Assembly (NCBI GenBank): GCA_001577135.1
Contig: LSCK01000043.1
Coordinates: 1-13,286, forward strand
Direction of reading: 5' to 3'
Source of the DNA: Cloacimonetes bacterium TCS60
Lineage (GTDB): Bacteria > Cloacimonadota > Cloacimonadia > JGIOTU-2
Length of the DNA: 13,286 bases
In this document: one piece after another, positions 7,382-13,286 of the stretch
Numbering within the stretch: position 1 is the first letter of the stretch
How the letters are laid out: each line of letters begins with the position of its first letter
Notes under the pieces: model-generated
Told to the model about the DNA's origin: nothing
The model's database searches: none
The model's input: only the letters and a program-made list of their open reading frames with translations
Position numbers and translations under genes: made by a program

Positions 7382-8026
7382 CTAAAAAATCACAGAAATT
7401 TTAAAATTACCTATTATGTATTTTATTCCAACGTCCAAAGAAAGACGAAGAAAAGAATGGTTACCTATATCATAACTATATCCAACTCCATAACTGATAT
7501 TGGGAAAAACATAATGAACTGTTTTCCAGGGACCTTCTAAGCTACCTTCATTAGTCATTACGTAATCCAACCCCAAGACATATGTAGTATAAAATCCTTT
7601 TCTGCTACGTGTTCTAAATTTATTGGCTTTTAAAAAAACTCCAAATGTATTGTGCATGATAATCGTATTAGCATGAAATGCTATTATGTTTTCAGTAACC
7701 GTAGTAGATTTGTATTGTACCTTCCCGGCACCAAATTGAACCCCAGGCATTATTACAGTATCCAGAGCAAAAAGGTAAATGGTTGAAGGCTCGTTTTGCT
7801 GTAAAGCAAAGTTGTCACTAAGATGAGCTGGTAATTTCTCTGTCCCATTTAATGTGTTTCCATCTCCATTAACAAATTGATTGGGAGCATTAACCAAATT
7901 ATTAGAGATGCCATTGAACATTTTAATATCATTTAATGTACTTGAACAAAAGTTTATATTTGTATTAGAATATAGTTTTGTAAATAAAATAAACAACAAT
8001 AATATTATACTCACTATTTTTTTCAT
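7382..8026 (-). CDS. Hypothetical exported protein, predicted small outer-membrane beta-barrel
   Basis: I do not recognise this 214-aa protein. Residues 1-20 are a clear signal peptide (MKK, a leucine/isoleucine core, likely cleavage after LYS). Cys27 is not in a lipobox. Residues about 80-214 show alternating polar/hydrophobic strands separated by short turns, such as VQFGAGKVQY, FGVFLKANKF, SYGVGYSYDI and LRLSLDVGIKY. The chain ends in Phe (KISVIF), consistent with a BamA-recognised barrel C-terminus. The size suits an 8-strand barrel preceded by a 60-residue Asn-rich periplasmic or loop segment. ATG 8026 has AAGGAA 9 bases upstream. It is convergent with the propeller gene (45 bp) and divergent from folC. 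Nothing in its context identifies a function. Confidence 0.75.
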   Translation of the reverse strand: MKKIVSIILLLFILFTKLYSNTNINFCSSTLNDIKMFNGISNNLVNAPNQFVNGDGNTLNGTEKLPAHLSDNFALQQNEPSTIYLFALDTVIMPGVQFGAGKVQYKSTTVTENIIAFHANTIIMHNTFGVFLKANKFRTRSRKGFYTTYVLGLDYVMTNEGSLEGPWKTVHYVFPNISYGVGYSYDIGNHSFLRLSLDVGIKYIIGNFKISVIF

Positions 8027-8210
8027 ATAATCATTTCCTTTTTTAACTCCGCAATTCTCCCAATGTTATTTTTCGGATGTAACATCCAAATATTTGTAAT
8101 TTGATAAATTTATCTTTAGTTTGTCAAATAATCTAATTTTTTCAACAAATATAGAATTTTCTTGCCTGGTTAAACAGAAAATAATCAAATTGTATTCAAG
8201 AAAAAATCTC
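8027..8210. promoter_or_regulatory. Divergent promoter region with two palindromes
   Basis: The gap between the barrel gene and folC contains GGATGT-A-ACATCC (8075-8087), a perfect 6-1-6 inverted repeat. It also holds GATAAATTTATC (8103-8114), a perfect 12-bp palindrome. ATTTGA/TCAAAT arms (8099-8104 and 8124-8129) flank the second one. The 6-1-6 architecture is typical of dimeric regulator sites, but no regulator gene adjoins it. An in-frame TTG at 8121 would extend folC into this region, but the added residues resemble nothing in the family, so I treat it as non-coding. Confidence 0.4.
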
Positions 8211-9479
8211 ATGACATACGAACAATTTTTACAGGAAATATATATAAAAAAGGCAGGCAAGGCAAAACTTACCCTGGCCAGGATAAAAAATTTTCTTGAT
8301 GCTACTGGAAATCCCCAGCAAAAATTAAACGGTATAAATATTGCAGGAACCAATGGCAAAGGCTCTACCTGCGCAGCTCTGGAATCCATTTTAACAGCAC
8401 ATGGTTTTAAAACAGGACTAAACACCTCCCCGCATCTTGTAAATTATAACGAGCGTTTTCGCATTAACAAAAAAAACGAATTGCCTTCCGTACTTAAATC
8501 ATACTATGAAAAATACCACAATTTACATACAAAATTCAATACAACCTATTTTGAAATTTCAACCAGCATTGCTTTTCAGTTATTTTTGGATAAAAATACT
8601 GATTATGCAATTATGGAAGTAGGAATGGGGGGCAGGCTGGATGCAACCAAATTGGTAAATTCTGTAGTTACAGCAATTACAAATATAGATTTCGACCATA
8701 CAAAGGCTCTGGGTAACACAATTCCCAAGATCGCTCATGAAAAAGCTGGTATCCTCAAAAAAGATGTACCCGTTGTTCTGGGCAAAATGAATCCTCTTGC
8801 ACGCAAAGTATTAACTGCTGCGGCTAAAGCAAAGAACTGCCCTATTTTGGATTATGAAGATGAAATAAAAATTAAAAATGTTGAACTTATGAAAAACGGT
8901 TGCTCCTACGATATTTCCCTTCCCCGTTATCAAATTAATTATAAAAATTTATTCTGTAATTTAGTGGGAAAGCATCAAATTTATAATTCAGCTCAAGCCC
9001 TATTAATTGTGGCGAATTTGGCTGCAAGATTTGGCTGGGAGTTGAAGGAAAAAAAGGTGTTTGAGGGTATGAAAACTGTAATCTGGCGGGGTCGTATGCA
9101 GGAGATAGGTAAGAATCCTACTATTCTTTTGGATGGAGCTCACAATCCTGGAGGGATTGATCAGCTGGTTTATAGTTTAAAAAACATCTATGAATATAAA
9201 AAATTATATATAGTTGTGGCAATTCTTTATGACAAGGACTTTAAGCGAATGATAAAGGGGCTTAGCTCAATTGCCGATAGATTTATTGTCTGTAAATCAC
9301 ATGCGGATAGAGCAGCTCAAATCAATGACCTGGAAGCAGAAGTTAAAAAATATACAAATGATTATGTGATAGAAAAAGATATAAAAGCAGCTTTGCAAAG
9401 AGCCAAAGAGTTAGCTGATCCTGAGGATTTGATTTGTGTTACAGGCTCACTTTACACTATTGGAGAAGTTTTAGAATAA
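8211..9479 (+). CDS. folC: Folylpolyglutamate synthase / dihydrofolate synthase
   Basis: This cytoplasmic Mur-ligase-fold enzyme adds glutamate to folates using ATP, and in many bacteria also joins glutamate to dihydropteroate. From ATG 8211 the protein is 422 aa, the normal length. Motifs in order are the P-loop GTNGKGS (46-52), TSPHL (72-76), YFEIST (113-118), EVGMGGRLDAT (136-146), NIDFDH then LGNT (158-170), and EKAGILK (177-183), whose final lysine is the carbamylated residue in the family. The C-terminal domain has WRGRMQEI, LLDGAHNPGG and VTGSLYTIGEV. ATG 8211 gives the family-typical opening MTYEQFLQEIY; no strong Shine-Dalgarno is visible before it. The gene stands alone between opposite-strand neighbours, without the accD or dedD genes that accompany folC in proteobacteria. 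Confidence 0.96.
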   Translation: MTYEQFLQEIYIKKAGKAKLTLARIKNFLDATGNPQQKLNGINIAGTNGKGSTCAALESILTAHGFKTGLNTSPHLVNYNERFRINKKNELPSVLKSYYEKYHNLHTKFNTTYFEISTSIAFQLFLDKNTDYAIMEVGMGGRLDATKLVNSVVTAITNIDFDHTKALGNTIPKIAHEKAGILKKDVPVVLGKMNPLARKVLTAAAKAKNCPILDYEDEIKIKNVELMKNGCSYDISLPRYQINYKNLFCNLVGKHQIYNSAQALLIVANLAARFGWELKEKKVFEGMKTVIWRGRMQEIGKNPTILLDGAHNPGGIDQLVYSLKNIYEYKKLYIVVAILYDKDFKRMIKGLSSIADRFIVCKSHADRAAQINDLEAEVKKYTNDYVIEKDIKAALQRAKELADPEDLICVTGSLYTIGEVLE

Positions 9480-9547
9480 ACCTCATTAAATTTGGTGCTA
9501 CATAAAAACATTACAAATCTTATTTGCCCATTTGTTCTACAATAAAT

Positions 9548-10132
9548 CTATTCTAAATTTTCCACGTTTTCTTTTAGATAATTCTTTATCTTTTCAACAA
9601 ACTGCATCAAAAATCTATCAAGATTCGTTTTTGCTTTTATAGTAATTGTGCTTCCTTTATAGTCAGGATTCCCGGTAACAGAGCGTGAAAAATTACTTTC
9701 AAATGTCATCTTCTTATCAAAATGGATTCCATTTATATTACCAGTTAAGCGAATTTGGACAGAGGTGGATTTTAAAAAAGTATTTCTTCCACCATCATAA
9801 TTTATGCTCAAAATCTGAACATCGATCTCATTAAAAGCATCTGCTTCCACTGTACCAAATTTATACTCCAGCCAATCTCGTAAAGCTTTTTTGAATGAAT
9901 TTTTTACGTTATATTTTTCGTTTTCTCCAAGGGGAATTTCATCAGAAAAGGCAACGGAGTTTACATTTAAATTAATCCCTTCTCGCACCCGAGAGGAGTG
10001 CTTGTTCATTTTTTTCTTTGTTGGCGGTGGAGTATCAAGCTCACCATCAATGGCACAACCCATAAGTAGGCTGATAACTGTTACAAGCAAGACAAAATAA
10101 CTATGAATTTTTATAAAACTATTTTTTCTCAT
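9548..10132 (-). CDS. Predicted lipoprotein of unknown function
   Basis: This 194-aa protein has a signal peptide with a lipobox, LLMGC, that places the lipidated cysteine at C26. A proline/lysine-rich linker (about 31-50) follows. The rest, about 52-190, is a mixed alpha/beta domain: a strand at INLNVNSVAF, an amphipathic helix at VKNSFKKALRDWLEYKFG, strands at IDVQILSINYDG and SVQIRLTGNI, and a final helix LDRFLMQFVEKIKNYLKE. The strand-helix-strand order resembles small periplasmic lipoproteins such as YajG-like or DUF4136-type proteins, but I cannot assign a family. ATG 10132 has AAAGGAG upstream with a short 3-base spacer. It is convergent with folC and divergent from dnaA across 442 bp, so it is probably a single-gene unit. 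Confidence 0.8.
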   Translation of the reverse strand: MRKNSFIKIHSYFVLLVTVISLLMGCAIDGELDTPPPTKKKMNKHSSRVREGINLNVNSVAFSDEIPLGENEKYNVKNSFKKALRDWLEYKFGTVEADAFNEIDVQILSINYDGGRNTFLKSTSVQIRLTGNINGIHFDKKMTFESNFSRSVTGNPDYKGSTITIKAKTNLDRFLMQFVEKIKNYLKENVENLE

Positions 10133-10574
10133 ATGCTCCTTTTATATAATCATGGTATTTTGTTAAATACTTGATAAAAATTACCCTCTTAATGTCAAGT
10201 AATTCAAAATCTACTCTAAAAAAATTATAGATCAAACTAAAAGTCGGTAAATAATAAGGAAGAATTTCCGTCATAAAACTCCCATTCTGAAAATTGAAAT
10301 CACTGTGTTTTAGGGATTTGTAAAATAATACTGGGTGGAACTACATTTTTTCTTGACATGAGCTAATTACAAATTTAAGTTAGGGAAAATATTTTTTAGT
10401 GTTGATAAACTGATTAGTGAATAACTTTTGGTAATATTTAGCAGATAATACTCTAATCGACTTGGTGATAGTTGTTTACTAAATAATTTTATTTGTTAAT
10501 AATATGTGAGTAATTTTATGATAATTTTAGTATGTGCTGTCTATAGCCAAACTTACAAATTGAATAGGTGATAT
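10133..10574. promoter_or_regulatory. 442-bp non-coding region upstream of dnaA
   Basis: I find no gene here on either strand. It should carry the divergent promoters of the lipoprotein gene and dnaA. Two degenerate DnaA boxes, each one mismatch from TTATNCACA, lie on the minus strand at 10416-10424 (TTATTCACT) and 10505-10513 (TTACTCACA). They could serve dnaA autoregulation or an upstream part of the origin. A TTGACA at 10353-10358, with a poor -10 TAAGTT 17 bases on, is a weak promoter candidate. GTATTT/AAATAC arms with a 4-base loop lie at 10155-10170. An AGGTG at 10566-10570 serves as the dnaA ribosome site. Confidence 0.5.
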
Positions 10575-11900
10575 ATGAAAACGAAATTATGGGATTTAAT
10601 ATTAGAAGAAATTGATGATCAGGTTGATCCACAAACATTTACAACCTGGTTCGATAAAACAAAACAGTTTAGCCTGGTTGACCATACCCTTACCATAAAA
10701 GCACCTACAAAATTTTTTGCCGACTGGCTCGAACAGCATTATCAATCCCTTCTGGAAGAAACTGCTTACAACCTCACCGAAAAAAATATCAATATTGAAT
10801 TTATTGGGGCTCCAAGAAACGATCATGATTCCTCTGAAAAATTAAAGAAAGATTTGCAAGCTCCACAGACAACTGGATTAAATCCCAGATATAGTTTCGA
10901 CAGATTCATCGTAGGAAATAATAGCCATTTTGCATATTCTGCTGCTCATGCTGTATCAAATAAACCAGGCAAAATTTATAATCCTCTCTTTATTTATGGA
11001 GGTGTAGGTCTTGGCAAAACTCATCTAATGCAGGCAATTGGTAATCATATCTTTAATAATACAAGAAGGAAAAAATTATCCTATATTTCATCGGAAGATT
11101 TCACAAACCAGATGATAGCTTCTATTCATAATAACAACACTATCAATTTCCGAAAAAAATTTAGAAATTATGATGTCCTTATGATAGACGATATTCAATT
11201 TTTAGCCGGGAAAGAAGGTAGCCAGGAAGAATTCTTTCATACTTTCAATACTCTGTACAATGCCAAAAAACAAATAATATTAACAAGTGATAGACCGCCA
11301 AAGGAGATTCAAAAATTACAGGACAGATTGGTTTCTCGTTTTGAATGGGGTTTATTGGCTGATCTTAAAAAGCCAAACTATGAAACAAAGGTAGCTATTT
11401 TACTACAAAAATGTAACGAGGAAAATGTAAGCTTAGACAATGATATAATTGAATTTATTGCTGATAATTGCCAGGACAATATTAGACAATTGGAAGGATC
11501 ACTTATAAAAATCCTGGCTTTTACTTCCTATAAAAATATTGATCCAGACAACTTAACTCTTGATGAAATTAAAGATAAATTAGGCGATATCCTTATACAT
11601 AAAAACAAGCCAATAACCTTAGAATCTATCCAGGAAACTGTTGCCAGCTACTTCAAGATAGGCAAAAACCAGATTAAAGAAAATACTAGAAAAAAGGAGA
11701 TAGCATTTCCACGACAAATTGCTATGTACCTTTCTACCCAGTTCCTATCAGATATCTCTCTCAAAGAAATTGCGAACCATTACAACAAAAAAGATCACTC
11801 AACCATTATTTATGCCAAAAAAAATATTATCAAAAAAATGAATAAAGATGAAAATTTGAAAAATCAAATTCATGAAATAACAAAAGATATACAAAACTAA
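10575..11900 (+). CDS. dnaA: Chromosomal replication initiator protein DnaA
   Basis: DnaA binds DnaA boxes at oriC, oligomerises with ATP and opens the duplex. The 441-aa protein has all domains. Domain I covers 1 to about 75 (LWDLILEEIDDQVDPQTFTTWF). A very short polar linker, domain II, covers about 78-103. The AAA+ domain III covers about 104-320, with Walker A GGVGLGKT (142-149), Walker B VLMIDD (201-206), DIQFLAGKE and the arginine-finger region RLVSRFEWGL (251-260). DNA-binding domain IV covers about 345-441, with FPRQIAMYLS and the signature KKDHSTIIYA (405-414). The usual RDHTT motif reads KDHST here, a conservative change in the box-recognition loop. ATG 10575 is preceded by AGGTG four bases away. 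The gene stands alone, with DnaA boxes on both sides and no dnaN following. Confidence 0.98.
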   Translation: MKTKLWDLILEEIDDQVDPQTFTTWFDKTKQFSLVDHTLTIKAPTKFFADWLEQHYQSLLEETAYNLTEKNINIEFIGAPRNDHDSSEKLKKDLQAPQTTGLNPRYSFDRFIVGNNSHFAYSAAHAVSNKPGKIYNPLFIYGGVGLGKTHLMQAIGNHIFNNTRRKKLSYISSEDFTNQMIASIHNNNTINFRKKFRNYDVLMIDDIQFLAGKEGSQEEFFHTFNTLYNAKKQIILTSDRPPKEIQKLQDRLVSRFEWGLLADLKKPNYETKVAILLQKCNEENVSLDNDIIEFIADNCQDNIRQLEGSLIKILAFTSYKNIDPDNLTLDEIKDKLGDILIHKNKPITLESIQETVASYFKIGKNQIKENTRKKEIAFPRQIAMYLSTQFLSDISLKEIANHYNKKDHSTIIYAKKNIIKKMNKDENLKNQIHEITKDIQN

Positions 11901-12154
11901 TGAGCTGTACTAAAATTATAAAGTTACTCACAAGTTATTATTTTTTGATGTGAATTGTTGTGAATTAATAATATGAGAATATAGAAAAATTCTAATTTCA
12001 TCTTTCTTGTGAATAACTATTTTTTCTGAACAATCTTATCCACAAAAAAAAATTAGAAAAAATTGACTATAATTACGTTCTTCTGTGTTTTCCACATATT
12101 CACATGCACTACTAGTGCTACTAATTTAATTATTAATATAGAAAAAGGATATAT
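11901..12154. other. Probable chromosomal replication origin (oriC) with DnaA-box cluster
   Basis: The 254-bp AT-rich gap after dnaA holds a cluster of DnaA boxes. Perfect TTATNCACA matches are TTATTCACA on the minus strand (12008-12016) and TTATCCACA on the plus strand (12036-12044). TTTTCCACA on the plus strand (12088-12096) fits the TTWTNCACA form. One-mismatch copies are TTACTCACA (11924-11932, +), TAATTCACA (11959-11967, -) and ATATTCACA (12096-12104, +). CAATTCACA (11949-11957, -) is weaker. The boxes are followed by CTA triplets and a strongly A+T stretch up to the next gene. Density this high directly beside dnaA is the standard signature of a bacterial oriC. No transcription terminator for dnaA was seen in it. 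Confidence 0.85.
12105..12147 (+). other. Candidate DNA-unwinding element with DnaA-trio-like CTA repeats
   Basis: Directly after the last DnaA box come CTACTA (12109-12114), GTG, then CTACTA (12118-12123), and then an almost pure A+T stretch. In Bacillus subtilis the DnaA-trio element next to the last box reads as CTA/TTA triplets on the box strand. The order and orientation here are the same, with TTNTNCACA boxes first on the same strand. The first CTA pair also lies in the palindrome GCACTA-C-TAGTGC (12106-12118), so a protein-binding dyad is an alternative reading. Confidence 0.45.
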
Positions 12155-13286
12155 ATGATAGGAAGAAAAAAAATATTCAAGTATTTAACAATAATAATAG
12201 GTTTATTACTTATAATTTCTTGCTCAAATAAAAAATCACCTTTCGGTTACAATCAAGGATTTGAAATAAAAATAGATACACTTACGAATATCGTTGATAT
12301 TAAAAAATCTTATTCAGATACAATCTATAATTATCCCGAAGATCCAGTTTTATCTATTGGTAATTTTCATGAAATTGAAACAAAAAGTTTGTTTAGATTT
12401 CTTACACTGCCAGACACTACCTGGTTGGATTCTGTAACAATTAATTCCTGCAAAATATCTTTAACCAGAAGAGGAACAAACTCCGAAAGTGATGATACTC
12501 AATTTAACTTAACAAAAATAAAAAAAAGCTGGCTAGAAAATACAGTTACATGGGACTCCCTGAATGGTTATTGGGGAGAGGCAATAGATACGGATTTTAG
12601 TTATGTAGAAGACACACTCTATTTTGACCTACCTGATACATTGTTAAAATATTGGATTGAAAATGATACAATCAACTACGGATTCGGTATGGAAATGGAA
12701 AGTACAAATACGGACAGTATTTTTACAGAATTTTATTCTTCTGAAGAAGGATATTCACCTGAGCTTATTATCTTATCCACAGGAGATTCAGGCATAGATG
12801 ATACTCTGACTTTTTATCCTTCCAAAGATGCTACCATCGCCAAAAACAACTCCCCAGATACAGAATACAATTATGGATTTATTGCAAATCTTCCCCCATT
12901 TAGAACCATATTTGAAATAGATATCGATAGCTTAAAGAATCACCTCATAAAAAATGATTCAATTAATCCTACTGATATCGAAAAAATTTCTATCAATAGA
13001 GCAGATATTATTTTGGATTCACTTTTGATTCAAGAGTCCTATTTAACAAATGATATGATGACCCTTTATCCATATTACATAAATGATACCACAAATTATG
13101 ATGACTTTGGGTATATTCCAGGAACTGATAATTCATATTATACTGGTTCTGATTCTTTGGAGTTAAACATTTCAGGAATTTTACAAGCACAATTAAGAGA
13201 TTTATTAGAGACAGATCAATTTTTTGTGAAGTCCAAATATGAAAATAAGGACTATTCATATATCAAATTTACCCAAGAATTTGAAG
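12155..13286 (+). CDS. DNRLRE-like domain lipoprotein, 3'-truncated by window edge
   Basis: The frame is open from ATG 12155 to the window end (377 codons, no stop), so the C-terminus is missing. Residues 1-23 are a lipoprotein signal: MIGRKK, a hydrophobic core, and a lipobox IISC giving lipidated C23. Residues about 48-205 resemble a DNRLRE-type beta-sandwich, with a SLFRFLTLP strand and the characteristic SWLENTVTWDSLNGYWG segment. A second unit appears to begin near residue 215 with DTLTFYPSKDATIAKN and YNYGF. Such domains occur in secreted and surface proteins of FCB bacteria; the role is usually unknown. The composition is rich in Asp, Thr, Ser and Asn, as expected of a surface protein. 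AAAGGA (12144-12149) precedes the ATG by five bases. It is the first gene to the right of the origin. Confidence 0.82.
   Translation, partial: MIGRKKIFKYLTIIIGLLLIISCSNKKSPFGYNQGFEIKIDTLTNIVDIKKSYSDTIYNYPEDPVLSIGNFHEIETKSLFRFLTLPDTTWLDSVTINSCKISLTRRGTNSESDDTQFNLTKIKKSWLENTVTWDSLNGYWGEAIDTDFSYVEDTLYFDLPDTLLKYWIENDTINYGFGMEMESTNTDSIFTEFYSSEEGYSPELIILSTGDSGIDDTLTFYPSKDATIAKNNSPDTEYNYGFIANLPPFRTIFEIDIDSLKNHLIKNDSINPTDIEKISINRADIILDSLLIQESYLTNDMMTLYPYYINDTTNYDDFGYIPGTDNSYYTGSDSLELNISGILQAQLRDLLETDQFFVKSKYENKDYSYIKFTQEFE

Noticed and set aside
7355..7382. A possible bidirectional terminator between the propeller gene and the barrel gene (AAAAG/CTTTT arms with T-rich flanks)
   Set aside because: The stem is about 5 bp, almost all A-T, with mismatches; it is too weak to call in sequence of this composition.
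8121..8210. Extending folC to an upstream in-frame TTG
   Set aside because: The extra 30 residues match nothing in the FolC family, while ATG 8211 gives the usual N-terminus.
8066..8425. A 119-codon minus-strand open frame across the folC start
   Set aside because: It overlaps the folC P-loop coding region and the palindromic intergenic region, and its product resembles no protein; it is a shadow frame.
13008..13259. An 83-codon minus-strand open frame near the right edge
   Set aside because: It is antisense to the lipoprotein frame that runs unbroken from 12155 to the window end with a lipobox and a ribosome site.
1..13286. CRISPR arrays, tRNA or rRNA genes, transposases and long direct repeats
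   Set aside because: None seen on either strand; no regularly spaced repeats or transposase-like frames are present.

Overview
This AT-rich window (roughly two-thirds A+T by eye) looks like chromosomal DNA from a Gram-negative bacterium. It encodes a TonB-dependent outer-membrane receptor with an N-terminal carboxypeptidase-regulatory-like domain, three predicted lipoproteins or OM proteins, and a secreted protein with a PNPF-type C-terminal sorting domain. That mix fits the Fibrobacterota-Chlorobiota-Bacteroidota (FCB) assemblage. A candidate phylum such as Cloacimonadota is my best guess, but this is inference from protein style and cannot be settled from the window.

Left part (1-7336): a nutrient-uptake locus interleaved with an iron-sulfur cluster operon. 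It opens with the 3' end of a BtuC/FecCD-type permease (+). Facing it is an rrf2-iscS-iscU operon (-). Diverging from rrf2 is a second + operon: a BtuD/FecE-type ATPase, a BtuB-like TonB-dependent receptor that overlaps it by 4 bp, and a secreted beta-propeller protein 15 bp further on. The permease and its presumed ATPase are therefore separated by the Fe-S operon. The 50-bp divergent promoter region carries a near-perfect palindrome suited to the Rrf2/IscR-type regulator. The BtuB-propeller pairing recalls the BtuB-BtuG cobalamin capture pair of Bacteroides; an iron-chelate substrate is the main alternative.

Middle part (7382-10132): a predicted small outer-membrane beta-barrel protein of unknown function (-), folC for folate polyglutamylation (+), and a predicted lipoprotein (-). 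A divergent intergenic region holding two palindromes separates the barrel gene from folC.

Right part (10133-13286): the probable chromosomal replication origin. dnaA (+) is preceded by a 442-bp non-coding stretch and followed by a 254-bp AT-rich gap. That gap holds a cluster of DnaA boxes (two perfect TTATNCACA matches, one TTTTCCACA and several near matches), then a run of CTA triplets that resembles a DnaA-trio unwinding element, then A+T-only sequence. After the origin comes a lipoprotein gene with DNRLRE-like architecture that runs off the window. dnaN or recF does not follow dnaA here.
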